This document shows positions 1 to 8,987 of a stretch of 33,534 bases of DNA, piece after piece; position 1 is the stretch's first letter, and each line of letters begins with the position of its first letter. Below the pieces are notes generated by a model that saw only the letters and a program-made list of their open reading frames with translations, made no database searches and was not told where the DNA came from. Made by a program: the position numbers and the translations under genes. The DNA is taken from contig NZ_JAJAUY010000063.1 of the NCBI RefSeq assembly GCF_020532625.1, positions 1-33,534 on the forward strand, in the 5' to 3' direction. The stretch is from Streptomyces antimicrobicus. GTDB lineage: Bacteria; Actinomycetota; Actinomycetes; Streptomycetales; Streptomycetaceae.

Positions 1-1493
1 CGGGCGCGGGCGGCCACCACGGACAGGTCGCCATTGCGCTCGTCGTCCTGGCCGACGACGTAGAGGCCGTCGTTGCCGGTGCCGGGGCCCGCCGGACGCT
101 TGGAGTCGTCCTGCTCCTGCTGCCCGGCCTGCGGACCGGCCTTGGCCGCGGGCTGGGTGATCTTGCCGCCCGGGCGCCAGCCCGCGTCCGCGAGCAGGGC
201 CCGGGCCGCCCCGGTGTCCTGGGTGCCGAGCGCCCCGCTGCTGTCCGCGTACGCGCGCTGGCCCGCCAGGGCCAGGTGGCTGCCGACCGGCTTGGCCGGC
301 AGGCCCAGCGGCTTGAGGACGATCTCGGCCAGTTCCTGGCGGTCCAGCGCGCGGGCGACCGCCCGGCGGACCCGCTCGTCGACCAGCGGCCCGGAGGACC
401 CGTTCAGCGCCAGCTGGGTGTACGCCGGCTCCAGGGACTTGCGCACGGTGAACCGGGCCAGCGCCTGCTGCTCGGCGGCGTAGTTGCGGACCGCCTCGGC
501 GCTCTTGCGGCGCGCCTCCTGCTCCTCGACGGCCTTGTCCTCGTCGGAGCCGTGCGCGTCCGCCCAGGACAGCATCGCCTGGGCGGGGGTGAGCGCCGCC
601 CCCGGTCCGTTCGCGGCGCCGCGGTCGCCGCCGCGCCGGGCGGCGGCGATCCGGTCCGCCCCGGCCCGGTCGAGCTCGGCCAGGTCCAGCTTCCCGGCGG
701 CGAGCGCCGCGGGCCGGTCGGCCCGGGGCACGGCGGTGAGCACGAGGGTGTCGAGCTTGGCCGGCCGGCCCCACCAGCGCGGGTTGCGCGAGAGCGCGGC
801 CGTGCCGGTCTTCTTGTCGATCGCGCCCAGGTCGAACGGGCCCGCGGTGACCTTGAGCGCGCCGCGCGCACCCTCGTTGAACGCCTCCGGGGTGCCGGTG
901 ACCTGCTTGGGGTACAGCGGGCTGAACAGCGACTTCCAGTCGGCGTAGGGCTTTGCGAAGGTGACCCTGACCTCCAGGTCGTTGGCCCCGCGCTCGATCT
1001 TCTCGATCCGGTCGTAGCCGGCGTTGCGCGCCGTCCAGTAGGCGGAGTCCTTCCCGTTCAGGGCCCGCCACTGGGCCACGAAGTCCGGTGCCCCGACCTC
1101 CCGCCCGTCGCTCCACACGGCCTGCTGGTGGAGCTTGTACAGCACCACCTGCTTGGGCTCGCGCGCGATCACCTCGGCCTTCTCCAGGTAGTCCGGATTG
1201 GCCACCGGCTGCCCCTTGGCGTCCAGCACGAACAGCTGCGGCAGCACGGCGCCGGCGATCCGCGTCGTGGTGGCGTCGGCGTCGGCCTGGAAGGTGTTCA
1301 AGGTCTGCGGCAGGGAGTCCACCGCCCAGCGCAGCACCCCGCCGTCGGCCACCTTCTCGCGCGCGGTCGCCGCGATGTCCGGGCCGGCGGCGACCGGACC
1401 GCCGTCGTCTTCGGTCCCGCAACCCGCCAGCAGCGGCAGCGCGAGGACGCCCGAGGTCAGCAGCGCCAAGGAGCTGCGCCTTCTGTGGGACAT
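1..1493 (-). CDS. ABC transporter solute-binding lipoprotein, family 5 (partial; C-terminus outside window)
   Basis: Reads leftwards from ATG at 1493 and is still open at base 1, so about 497 residues are visible and the C-terminus is missing. The N-terminus is a lipoprotein signal: basic MSHRRR, a hydrophobic stretch, then lipobox LAGC with the lipidated Cys at residue 25. The body has the layout of family 5 (oligopeptide/dipeptide) binding proteins: a GGVLRWAVD-type first strand, a WSDGREV segment and an ALNG segment followed by DERVRRAVARALDRQ. The protein would sit on the outer face of the membrane and deliver a peptide-like ligand to an ABC permease not in view. Near the left edge there is an unusual Gln/Asp/Pro-rich low-complexity insert. 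A GGAGG ribosome site lies about 10 nt upstream of the ATG. Family assignment is confident; the ligand is unknown. Confidence 0.9.
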   Translation of the reverse strand, partial: MSHRRRSSLALLTSGVLALPLLAGCGTEDDGGPVAAGPDIAATAREKVADGGVLRWAVDSLPQTLNTFQADADATTTRIAGAVLPQLFVLDAKGQPVANPDYLEKAEVIAREPKQVVLYKLHQQAVWSDGREVGAPDFVAQWRALNGKDSAYWTARNAGYDRIEKIERGANDLEVRVTFAKPYADWKSLFSPLYPKQVTGTPEAFNEGARGALKVTAGPFDLGAIDKKTGTAALSRNPRWWGRPAKLDTLVLTAVPRADRPAALAAGKLDLAELDRAGADRIAAARRGGDRGAANGPGAALTPAQAMLSWADAHGSDEDKAVEEQEARRKSAEAVRNYAAEQQALARFTVRKSLEPAYTQLALNGSSGPLVDERVRRAVARALDRQELAEIVLKPLGLPAKPVGSHLALAGQRAYADSSGALGTQDTGAARALLADAGWRPGGKITQPAAKAGPQAGQQEQDDSKRPAGPGTGNDGLYVVGQDDERNGDLSVVAARA

Positions 1494-1818
1494 GGGTGGT
1501 ACCTCCGGGGCGGGGACGCGGCTATTAAGGAGCTGATCACACCGGTGTCGAAATCAACTGAAATCGACCACCTGCCGCACCCCCCGCAGCACCCCCGCGC
1601 CACGCCGCGAACCCCACCCGTGCGGACCAATACCGGCCCGGCCACGGACGCGCGGTCCCCCGTAAGAGGGATCAGAATGGATGCAGGGAGGGGGCGCACA
1701 GATCGCGCCTGCGCGCCCGGAATCGCTGCACGTCCCTTCACAACCGGGGACACCAGGGGCGACACTCGCAGGCGCACATGAGCGTTGCCACCGCAACCTG
1801 CGGAAGTGAGGGCAAGTC
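1494..1818. promoter_or_regulatory. Divergent intergenic region with a 10-bp palindrome (ACACCGGTGT, 1539-1548)
   Basis: No convincing gene lies in these 325 bases. The part next to the lipoprotein gene is locally AT-richer (1522-1565) and should hold its promoter on the minus strand. It contains the perfect palindrome ACACCGGTGT (1539-1548) and two GAAATC hexamers in direct orientation 10 nt apart just beyond it. The palindrome is a plausible operator, but no regulator is encoded next to it. The remainder leads into the coiled-coil gene at 1819. Confidence 0.4.
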
Positions 1819-2043
1819 ATGTCCCTGCAGGACGATTTGAACGCCGTACGACGCAACCTCGACGAGCTGACCCGCAAGGTCGAGCAGCTGGAGCAGAAGG
1901 CCGCGCGGCAGAAGAGCGCGGGTCCGGCCGCGCCGCCGGACCGGTCCGGGATGGTCACCATCCCCGACACCCCGTACGACAGCGCGCTGTGGACGGACAC
2001 CGACGACGAGGGCCTGGGCGCCCGCGACCGGCGAGCACCCTGA
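1819..2043 (+). CDS. Small coiled-coil protein, unknown function
   Basis: A 74-residue protein starting ATG (MSLQDDLNAV) and ending TGA. Residues 3-30 have a clear heptad pattern (LNAVRRNLDELTRKVEQLEQK), predicting a short coiled coil. It is followed by a Pro/Ala linker and an acidic C-terminal half (WTDTDDEGLGARD). There is no signal peptide or membrane segment. The ribosome site is weak (GTGAGG about 8 nt upstream). The ordered amphipathic pattern and codon bias argue that it is real. The function is unrecognised; such proteins usually oligomerise or bind a larger partner. A hairpin follows at 2078-2109. Confidence 0.65.
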   Translation: MSLQDDLNAVRRNLDELTRKVEQLEQKAARQKSAGPAAPPDRSGMVTIPDTPYDSALWTDTDDEGLGARDRRAP

Positions 2044-2077
2044 CCCCGCAGCCGTAACCTTCCGCCACACCCCATCA

Positions 2078-2109
2078 GGCCCAGCCGGCGCCCCGCGCAC
2101 GGCTGGGTC
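2078..2109 (+). terminator. Hairpin between the coiled-coil gene and the sdh operon
   Basis: The inverted repeat CCCAGCCG (2080-2087) / CGGCTGGG (2100-2107) has a 12-nt loop and can be extended by a G-U and a G-C pair. It lacks a T-run, as is usual in Streptomyces. It may end transcription of the small upstream gene or act as a leader structure for sdh. Confidence 0.4.
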
Positions 2110-2147
2110 TCCTGGGCCACCCCTGACCACTCCTCCCGGAGTTCCCC

Positions 2148-2975
2148 TTGGCCACAGGCACCCGACCACCGCGACCCCGGCAGCTGACCGGCGTCCACGA
2201 CACCTCACGGGCCGCGATCGCGGCCCGTCATCTGCGCACCGACCGCTGGTGGCTCGCCCCCGCGACCACTGCGGCGGGGCTGCTCGCCTTCATCGTCTAC
2301 TCGACGTGGCGGGCGTTCGCGAACGCCGACTACTACGCGGCGCCGTACGTCTCGCCCTTCTACTCCCCCTGTCTGGCGGAGAACTGCGTCCCGATGAAGG
2401 GCGGCCCCAACTGGGAGATCTTCGGCAGCTGGTGGGGGCTGTCCCCCGCCCTGCTGATCCTGATCTTCCCGCTCGGCTTCCGCCTGACCTGCTACTACTA
2501 CCGCAAGGCCTACTACCGGGGCTTCTGGGCCTCGCCCCCGGCCTGCGCGGTCGCCGAGCCGCACGGCTCGTACACCGGCGAGACCCGCTTCCCGCTGATC
2601 CTCCAGAACGCCCACCGCTACTTCTTCTACCTGGCGCTGCCGGTGGCGGGCATCCTCACGTACGACACCGTCCTGACCTTCCGGGACAGCACGTACGCCT
2701 GGGGGCACATGGGCCTGGGCACGCTGATCTTCCTGGTCAACATCGTGCTCATCTGGGCCTACACCCTTTCGTGCCATTCCTGCCGGCACGTCATCGGCGG
2801 CCGGCTGCGGCACTTCTCCAAGCACCCCGTGCGCTACCGGCTGTGGGGCTGGGTGGGCCGGCTCAACGCCCGGCACATGCAGCTGGCCTGGGCCTCGCTG
2901 ATCAGCGTGGCGCTGTGCGACTTCTACGTGTACCTGCTGGCGAGCGGCGCCATCACCGACCCGAGGATCTTCTGA
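2148..2975 (+). CDS. Succinate dehydrogenase membrane anchor subunit (single-chain, five-helix type)
   Basis: A 275-residue integral membrane protein that anchors the SdhAB head and passes electrons to the quinone pool. Hydrophobic helices are visible at roughly residues 36-53, 97-117, 150-170, 187-208 and 245-267, fitting the fused five-helix anchor of actinobacterial Sdh complexes rather than separate SdhC and SdhD. Several His residues lie in or near helices (for example NAHRYFF, GHMGLG, SCHSCRH) and could ligate haem; Tyr/Trp-rich loops follow the first helix. The start is TTG with GGAG 6 nt upstream; no ATG or GTG in this frame is better placed. The stop is one base before the flavoprotein ATG, so the genes are translationally linked. 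The specific gene letter is uncertain. Confidence 0.88.
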   Translation: MATGTRPPRPRQLTGVHDTSRAAIAARHLRTDRWWLAPATTAAGLLAFIVYSTWRAFANADYYAAPYVSPFYSPCLAENCVPMKGGPNWEIFGSWWGLSPALLILIFPLGFRLTCYYYRKAYYRGFWASPPACAVAEPHGSYTGETRFPLILQNAHRYFFYLALPVAGILTYDTVLTFRDSTYAWGHMGLGTLIFLVNIVLIWAYTLSCHSCRHVIGGRLRHFSKHPVRYRLWGWVGRLNARHMQLAWASLISVALCDFYVYLLASGAITDPRIF

Positions 2976-2976
2976 C

Positions 2977-4878
2977 ATGGCTCAAGTCGACCGGCAGCAT
3001 TGGGACGTGGTCGTGGTCGGCGCCGGCGGCGCGGGGCTGCGCGCCGCGATCGAGGCCCGCGAGCGCGGCGCGCGGACAGCGGTGATCTGCAAGTCCCTGT
3101 TCGGCAAGGCCCACACGGTGATGGCCGAGGGCGGCATCGCCGCCTCCATGGGCAACGTCAACGAGGGCGACAACTGGCAGGTGCACTTCCGCGACACCAT
3201 GCGCGGCGGGAAGTTCCTCAACCAGTGGCGGATGGCCGAGCTGCACGCGAAGGAGGCACCGGACCGGGTCTGGGAACTGGAGACCTGGGGCGCGCTGTTC
3301 GACCGCACGCCCGACGGGCGGATCTCGCAGCGCAACTTCGGCGGCCACGAGTACCCGCGGCTCGCGCACGTCGGTGACCGCACCGGCCTGGAGCTGATCC
3401 GTACGCTCCAGCAGAAGATCGTGCAGCTCCAGCAGCAGGACTTCAAGGAGTTCGGCGACTACGAGGCCCGTCTGAAGGTCTTCCAGGAGTGCACGGTCAC
3501 CCGGGTGCTCAAGGACGGCGAGAAGGTGTCCGGGACCTTCTGCTACGAGCGCGAGTCCGGCCGCTTCTTCGTCCTGGAGGCGCCCGCGGTGGTGCTGGCC
3601 ACCGGCGGCATCGGCAAGTCGTTCAAGACGACCTCCAACTCGTGGGAGTACACCGGCGACGGGCACGCGCTGGCGCTGCTCGCGGGGGCGCCGCTGCTGA
3701 ACATGGAGTTCGTCCAGTTCCACCCCACGGGCATGGTCTGGCCGCCGTCGGTGAAGGGCATCCTCGTCACGGAGTCCGTGCGCGGCGACGGCGGGGTGCT
3801 GCGCAACAGCGACGGCAAGCGGTTCATGTTCGACTACGTCCCGGACGTCTTCAAGGAGAAGTACGCCGAGACGGAGGCCGAGGCCGACCGCTGGTACGAC
3901 GACCCCGACCACAACCGGCGCCCGCCCGAGCTGCTCCCCCGCGACGAGGTGGCCCGCGCCATCAACGCCGAGGTCAAGGCCGGCCGGGGCTCCCCGCACG
4001 GCGGCGTGTTCCTGGACGTGTCCACCCGGATGCCGGCGGAGAAGATCAAGCGGCGGCTGCCGTCGATGTACCACCAGTTCAAGGAACTGGCGGACGTGGA
4101 CATCACCGCCGAGCCCATGGAGGTCGGCCCGACCTGCCACTACGTGATGGGCGGGGTCGCCGTCGACTCCGACACGGCCGCCACCGTGGGCGTGCCCGGC
4201 CTGTACGCGGCCGGGGAGGTCGCGGGCGGCATGCACGGCTCGAACCGGCTCGGCGGCAACTCCCTGTCCGACCTGCTGGTCTTCGGCCGACGGGCCGGCC
4301 TGCACGCGGCCGAGCACGCGGCCCGGGCGACGGTCCGGCCCGCGGTGGACGACGGCCAGATCGACGCGGCCGCCGCCGAGGCGCTGGCGCCGTTCCACGC
4401 CGAGGACGGCGCGGAGAACCCGTACACCCTGCACCAGGAACTCCAGCAGACGATGAACGACCTGGTCGGCATCATCCGCCGGGAGGGCGAGATGCAGCAG
4501 GCCCTCGGCAAGCTGCGGGCCCTGCGGGTGCGCGCCGCCCGGGCCGGGGTCGAGGGGCACCGCCAGTTCAACCCGGGCTGGCACCTCGCGCTGGACCTGC
4601 GGAACATGCTGCTGGTCAGCGAGTGCGTGGCGAAGGCGGCCCTGGAGCGCACCGAGAGCCGCGGCGGGCACACCCGCGAGGACTGCCCCGCGATGGAGCG
4701 GGACTGGCGCCCGGTGAACCTGGTCTGCCACCCGGTGGATCCGGCCCCCGCGGACCCGGCAGCCGACCGGATCCGCCTGGTCCGCCAGCGGACCGAACCC
4801 ATCCGCCCCGACCTGCTCGCCCTCTTCGAGAAGGAGGAGCTGGTCAAGTACCTCGCCGAAGAGGAGCTCTACGAGTGA
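2977..4878 (+). CDS. sdhA: Succinate dehydrogenase / fumarate reductase flavoprotein subunit
   Basis: 633 residues, a normal length for the catalytic subunit, which oxidises succinate to fumarate with covalent FAD at the inner face of the membrane. Visible motifs: the Rossmann dinucleotide motif VVVVGAGGAGLRAA (about 10-23); the FAD-attachment region with a His in GKAHTVMAEGG; the substrate loop QFHPTGM; HYVMGG; and the C-terminal FAD-binding AAGEVAGGMHGSNRLGGNSL. The ATG follows the anchor stop by one base, with a GAGGA ribosome site inside the anchor gene. The stop overlaps the GTG of the iron-sulfur subunit (GTGA). The gene order anchor-flavoprotein-FeS and the fused anchor match the mycobacterial Sdh1-like arrangement; that comparison is from memory. 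Confidence 0.96.
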   Translation: MAQVDRQHWDVVVVGAGGAGLRAAIEARERGARTAVICKSLFGKAHTVMAEGGIAASMGNVNEGDNWQVHFRDTMRGGKFLNQWRMAELHAKEAPDRVWELETWGALFDRTPDGRISQRNFGGHEYPRLAHVGDRTGLELIRTLQQKIVQLQQQDFKEFGDYEARLKVFQECTVTRVLKDGEKVSGTFCYERESGRFFVLEAPAVVLATGGIGKSFKTTSNSWEYTGDGHALALLAGAPLLNMEFVQFHPTGMVWPPSVKGILVTESVRGDGGVLRNSDGKRFMFDYVPDVFKEKYAETEAEADRWYDDPDHNRRPPELLPRDEVARAINAEVKAGRGSPHGGVFLDVSTRMPAEKIKRRLPSMYHQFKELADVDITAEPMEVGPTCHYVMGGVAVDSDTAATVGVPGLYAAGEVAGGMHGSNRLGGNSLSDLLVFGRRAGLHAAEHAARATVRPAVDDGQIDAAAAEALAPFHAEDGAENPYTLHQELQQTMNDLVGIIRREGEMQQALGKLRALRVRAARAGVEGHRQFNPGWHLALDLRNMLLVSECVAKAALERTESRGGHTREDCPAMERDWRPVNLVCHPVDPAPADPAADRIRLVRQRTEPIRPDLLALFEKEELVKYLAEEELYE

Positions 4879-5645
4879 CGACCTACGACGCACGCTTCCG
4901 GATCTGGCGGGGCGACGCGGACGGCGGCGAGTTGCGGGACTTCACCGTCGAGGTGCACGACGGCGAGGTGGTGCTGGACATCGTCCACCGGCTCCAGGCC
5001 ACCCAGGCGGCGGACCTCGCGGTCCGCTGGAACTGCAAGGCCGGCAAGTGCGGCTCGTGCAGCGCCGAGATCAACGGCCGGCCGCGGCTGATGTGCATGA
5101 CGCGGATGTCGACGTTCAGCCGGGAGGAAACGATCACGGTCACCCCGCTGCGGGCCTTCCCCGTGGTGCGGGACCTGGTGACGGACGTGTCCTTCAACTA
5201 CGCCAAGGCCCGCGAGGTCCCCGCGTTCGTCCCGCCCCAGGGGCTGGCTCCGGGCGAGTACCGGATGCAGCAGGTGGACGTGGACCGCTCGCAGGAGTTC
5301 CGCAAGTGCATCGAGTGCTTCCTGTGCCAGGACACCTGCCACGTGGTGCGTGACCACGAGGAGAACAAGGCGGCCTTCGCGGGCCCGCGCTTCCTGATGC
5401 GGGTGGCCGAGCTCGACATGCACCCGCTGGACGCGGCCGAGGCGGAGGGCCTGGACCGCAAGCGGACGGCCCAGGAGGACCACGGGCTGGGCTACTGCAA
5501 CATCACCAAGTGCTGCACCGAGGTCTGCCCGGAGGGCATCAAGATCACGGACAACGCGCTGATCCCGCTCAAGGAGCGGGCGGTGGACCGCAAGTACGAC
5601 CCGCTGGTCTGGCTGGGCTCGAAGATCTCGCGCCGCCGGGACTGA
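4875..5645 (+). CDS. sdhB: Succinate dehydrogenase / fumarate reductase iron-sulfur subunit
   Basis: 256 residues from the GTG that overlaps the flavoprotein stop by 4 nt. It carries electrons from FAD to the membrane anchor through three clusters. The N-terminal ferredoxin-like domain has the [2Fe-2S] ligands C54, C59, C62 and C74 (CKAGKCGSC, then C). The C-terminal domain has CIECFLCQDTC (C145, C148, C151, C155) and a distal CCTEVCPEG for the [4Fe-4S] and [3Fe-4S] clusters. All expected ligands are present. It is the last gene of the operon; a hairpin at 5664-5688 follows and the next gene is convergent. Confidence 0.96.
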   Translation: MTTYDARFRIWRGDADGGELRDFTVEVHDGEVVLDIVHRLQATQAADLAVRWNCKAGKCGSCSAEINGRPRLMCMTRMSTFSREETITVTPLRAFPVVRDLVTDVSFNYAKAREVPAFVPPQGLAPGEYRMQQVDVDRSQEFRKCIECFLCQDTCHVVRDHEENKAAFAGPRFLMRVAELDMHPLDAAEAEGLDRKRTAQEDHGLGYCNITKCCTEVCPEGIKITDNALIPLKERAVDRKYDPLVWLGSKISRRRD

Positions 5646-5663
5646 CGGCCGACCGGCCGGTCC

Positions 5664-5714
5664 GCACCCCGGGCGCCCGGCGGGGTGCGGGCCGCCGGGC
5701 GCGGGCCGCCGGGC
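5664..5714. terminator. Hairpin and 14-bp tandem repeat between convergent sdhB and the phosphatase gene
   Basis: GCACCCCG (5664-5671) and CGGGGTGC (5681-5688) form a perfect 8-bp stem with a 9-nt loop, placed 19 nt after the sdhB stop. Immediately after it, GCGGGCCGCCGGGC is repeated head to tail (5687-5700 and 5701-5714). It could serve both convergent transcripts. Confidence 0.5.
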
Positions 5715-5724
5715 GCGGACCGGA

Positions 5725-8307
5725 TCAGCCGTACATGCTCAGCAGCTGCTCCGCCGAGAGTTCCGTCGCGGGTTCGCACGCCGCCCCCGGCAGCGGCAGT
5801 TCGAACCAGACCGTCTTGCCGCGCGGGGTGCGCCGGGTGCCCCAGCCGGAGGAGAGCATGCCGACCAGCTGGAGGCCGCGGCCGCCTTCGTCGGTGTCGC
5901 GGGCGCGGCGCCGGCGGGGCTGGACGAGGTTCGCGTCCCACACCTCGCACACCAGGGTCCTGTCCAGCAGCAGCCGGACCCGGATCTCGCCCTCGCCGTA
6001 GCGCAGGGCGTTCGTGACCAGCTCGCTGACCAGCAGCTCCGTCGTGTCGAGCAGGCCCTCCAGGCCCCAGGCGGGCAGCTGGGCCCGGGCCAGTTCGCGG
6101 GCCCGGCCCACCGAGCGGGCCTCCCGCGGCAGCTTCCAGTCCGCCACCGCGTCCCGCGGCAGGCCCTGCACCCGGGCCATCAGCAGCGCGATGTCGTCCT
6201 CGCCGTGCCGGGTCTCCAGCGTCGCGAGGACGTGGTCGCAGACGTCCTCCAGCGGGCGGACCGGATCGGCCAGGGCCTCGCGCAGGCCGCGCAGGCCCTC
6301 CTCCAGCGGGTGGTCGCGGGACTCGACCAGGCCGTCGGTGTACAGGGCCAGCAGCGCGCCCTCGGGGAGTTCGACCTCGACCTCCTCGAACGGCTCCCCG
6401 CCCACGCCCAGCGGCATGCCGGGCGGCACGTCCAGCAGCAGCGCGCCGTCCCCGGCGCAGAGCATCGGCGGCATGTGGCCCGCGTTGGCGATCGTGCAGC
6501 GCCGGGTCACCGGGTCGTAGACGGCGTAGACGCAGGTGGCCAGGTAGACCTCGGAACGGTCCGCCTCCCGGGCGCGGGTGTGCTGGGTGCCGCCGGGGGC
6601 GCCCAGGCCCCGGGCGATCTCGTCCAGGGCGGTCAGCACCTCGGCCGGTTCCAGGTCCAGCAGGGCGAGGGTCCGTACCGCCGTGCGCAGCTCTCCCATG
6701 GCCACGGCGGCGCGCAGGCCGCGGCCCATGACGTCGCCCACCACCAGCGCCGTGCGGTGGCCCGGCAGCTCGATGACGTCGAACCAGTCGCCGCCGACCT
6801 CGGTGGCGGCGTTGCCCGGCAGGTAGCGGCACGCGATGTCCAGGCCCGCGGCCTCCGGGTCGCCGGGGGGCAGCAGGCTGCGCTGGAGGATCAGGGCGCG
6901 CTCGTGCTCGCGCCGGTACAGGCGCGCGTTGTCGATGCAGACCGCCGCCCGGGCGGCGAGCTCCACGGCCACCGCGCGGTCCCGTTCGCCGAACGGCTCG
7001 CTGCCCTTGGTCCGGGAGAACTGGGCGAGGCCGACCACGGTGTCGTGCGCCACGAGCGGCACGACCAGGGTCGACTGCACCATGTCCTCCGGTCCGCCGC
7101 CCTCCACCAGCCGCGGGCGGGCGGCGCGCAGCGCGAGCGCGCCGGGCGAGGAGGCGGGGTAGCGGTGGATCTCCCCCACCCCGACCAGCGGGCCGGACCC
7201 CGACGCGTCGGAGACGGCGCTCGCGCAGGCGACCCGGCGCAGCGGTGCCGACGGCAGCCGTCCGGCGCCCTGGCCCGGCAGGGTGGGCACGCCCGGGCCC
7301 TGCGGGCGTGCGGGCCCGTCGCGGTCGTCGTCGCCGGCCAGCAGCGCCTGGTAGAGGTCGACGGAGGCCAGGTCGCAGAAGCCGGGGACGGTGACGTCCA
7401 GCAGTTCGCGGGCGGTGGTCTCCAGGTCCAGGGAGGTCCCGATGCGGGCGCCGGCCTCGTTGAGCAGGGCGAGGTTGCGCCGGACGCCGGCGGCCTCGCG
7501 GGCGGCCAGGTGGCGGCGGGTGACGTCGGTGCCCAGGCCCGCGACGCCGATGGGCCGGCCGCTGCCGCCGTGCACCCGGTAGAGGTTGATCGACCAGTGG
7601 CGGTGTTCGCGGCTGCCGGGGGCGGCGCCGGTGATCTGCAGGTCGGTGACGGCCTCGCCGGTCTCCAGGCACCGGCGCAGGGCCTCGGTCATCCGGTCGG
7701 CCTCGTGCGGGGGCAGGTAGTCGTGCACGGTGCGGCCGCGGTGCTCCTCGGTGGTGCCGCCGAAGACGGTGGCGAAGCGCCGGTTGGCCCGCTGCACGGT
7801 CAGGTCCGTACCGAAGAGGAGGAAGCCGAAGGGAGATTGGCCGAATATGGCTTGGGAGGCCGCGAGGTCGGACTCGATCCGCCGCAGGGCCCGTACGTCG
7901 ACCACGATGCACAAGGCGGCCCGCTCGCCGTTCGCGTTGCGGGTGGGCATCACATAGATCTCGGCCACTCCGCGCGCTCCGGAGCCGCCGGGGATCCGGA
8001 AGGGGACCAGGCCCGTCCACTCCTCGCCGTCGAGGATCTCGGCGACCTTGCGGTGGCCGTCGGCGCGCAGTTCCGGCGGCATGAAGGCCTCGACCGGGTC
8101 GCGTCCGAGCACGTCGGCGGGGGTCAACCCGAACAGCTCGGCCGCGCGCAGGCTCCACTGGTCGACGAGCCCGTCGGGGCCGAGGGAGAAGGAAGCGACC
8201 TTGATGTAGTCGTATATCGAGCCAGGCGGACTGCTGTGCCACAAGGCGTCGTGCCACGACGAACCGGGCACGCGGGTCTCATGTGCCTGTGCAGGTATTT
8301 CGCTCAC
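5725..8307 (-). CDS. PAS-PAS-GAF-PP2C (SpoIIE-type) phosphatase with C-terminal HATPase domain
   Basis: 860 residues from GTG at 8307, with GGAGGGG about 8 nt upstream. Domains in order: PAS (about 30-140), PAS (150-265), GAF (275-465, with a Gly/Pro/Ala insert at 325-400), SpoIIE-type PP2C phosphatase (480-715) and an RsbW-like HATPase (720-840). The PP2C metal-binding motifs are intact: GGDWFD (505-510), GDVMGRG (524-530), YTDG (656-659) and GEDD (702-705). The ATPase has the N-box ELVTNALRYG and the G-box DEGGRGLQLV. Such proteins dephosphorylate anti-anti-sigma factors and phosphorylate or bind their partners in partner-switching cascades, with PAS/GAF sensing small ligands or redox. No membrane helix is seen, so it is cytoplasmic. 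The ligand and target sigma factor are unknown. Confidence 0.94.
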   Translation of the reverse strand: MSEIPAQAHETRVPGSSWHDALWHSSPPGSIYDYIKVASFSLGPDGLVDQWSLRAAELFGLTPADVLGRDPVEAFMPPELRADGHRKVAEILDGEEWTGLVPFRIPGGSGARGVAEIYVMPTRNANGERAALCIVVDVRALRRIESDLAASQAIFGQSPFGFLLFGTDLTVQRANRRFATVFGGTTEEHRGRTVHDYLPPHEADRMTEALRRCLETGEAVTDLQITGAAPGSREHRHWSINLYRVHGGSGRPIGVAGLGTDVTRRHLAAREAAGVRRNLALLNEAGARIGTSLDLETTARELLDVTVPGFCDLASVDLYQALLAGDDDRDGPARPQGPGVPTLPGQGAGRLPSAPLRRVACASAVSDASGSGPLVGVGEIHRYPASSPGALALRAARPRLVEGGGPEDMVQSTLVVPLVAHDTVVGLAQFSRTKGSEPFGERDRAVAVELAARAAVCIDNARLYRREHERALILQRSLLPPGDPEAAGLDIACRYLPGNAATEVGGDWFDVIELPGHRTALVVGDVMGRGLRAAVAMGELRTAVRTLALLDLEPAEVLTALDEIARGLGAPGGTQHTRAREADRSEVYLATCVYAVYDPVTRRCTIANAGHMPPMLCAGDGALLLDVPPGMPLGVGGEPFEEVEVELPEGALLALYTDGLVESRDHPLEEGLRGLREALADPVRPLEDVCDHVLATLETRHGEDDIALLMARVQGLPRDAVADWKLPREARSVGRARELARAQLPAWGLEGLLDTTELLVSELVTNALRYGEGEIRVRLLLDRTLVCEVWDANLVQPRRRRARDTDEGGRGLQLVGMLSSGWGTRRTPRGKTVWFELPLPGAACEPATELSAEQLLSMYG

Positions 8308-8485
8308 GCGACCGTCCCCTCCAGCTCACCGCAACCGGACCGGCCATGACCGAAGTATTCAGCACCACGGCCCCGGACGGCACGGCGTTCACGATCACAG
8401 CACGGTCTCAGTGATTTCGAGCCACGCCGGATGATCTGCCCCGGCTGTCACCGGGCAGGTGCTCCCCGTTCGGTCTTCCCCTGTC

Positions 8486-8926
8486 TTACTCACCAGGTAG
8501 GGCCAACTCGAACCACACGGTCTTACCCGATTTCCCGTGCCGGGTCCCCCACCGCTGGGCCGAGACCGCCACCAGGTGCAGGCCCCGGCCGCCCTCGTCG
8601 TCGGAGCCGGCCACACGTTCGCGGGGCGGATCCGGAAGCGGATCGGAGACTTCCACGAGCAGCGCGGGGGCCGGGGCGGAGAGGTCGGTGGCCTGATGTC
8701 GTCGTACGAGACGGACGCCGATGGGGCCGGAGGCGTAGCGCAGGGAGTTGGTCACCAGCTCGCTGACCAGCAGGACGGTGACGTCGCCGACGGACTCCAG
8801 ACCCCAGTCCCGCAGGGTGCCGCGCACGGCGTGGCGGGCGGTGCGCACGGCGTCGGGCTCGGCGGGGAAGGCCCACTCGACGCATTCACCGTCTGTCTCG
8901 ATCACGCCGATCACTTCCCGGGCCAA
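8486..8926 (-). CDS. RsbW-like ATP-binding protein (HATPase_c, anti-sigma type)
   Basis: 146 residues. A single GHKL ATPase fold with N-box ELVTNSLRYA and G-box DDEGGRGLHLV, ending GKTVWFELALP, which is almost the same ending as the ATPase domain of the neighbouring phosphatase. These Streptomyces proteins act as serine kinases / anti-sigma factors or as regulators of antisigma antagonists. The start is tentatively TTG at 8926; in-frame GTG codons 4 and 7 residues further in are alternatives, and none has a strong ribosome site. It lies upstream of, and in the same direction as, the phosphatase, 178 nt away, so co-transcription is possible but unproven. Confidence 0.88.
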   Translation of the reverse strand: MAREVIGVIETDGECVEWAFPAEPDAVRTARHAVRGTLRDWGLESVGDVTVLLVSELVTNSLRYASGPIGVRLVRRHQATDLSAPAPALLVEVSDPLPDPPRERVAGSDDEGGRGLHLVAVSAQRWGTRHGKSGKTVWFELALPGE

Positions 8927-8987
8927 CAGCGGACCCCGATCCGTTCGTCAGGGACGAGAGGGGGACGAGAAAGGGATTAATAGCGAC

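Noticed and set aside
276..1781. Long open frame (501 codons) on the plus strand opposite the solute-binding protein gene
   Set aside because: It is antisense to a well-supported lipoprotein gene, shows no domain, and such frames are expected from the codon bias of GC-rich DNA.
5492..8257. 921-codon minus-strand frame overlapping the phosphatase gene
   Set aside because: Arg/Pro/Gly-rich low-complexity product in an alternative register; the 860-aa frame has intact catalytic motifs and a good ribosome site.
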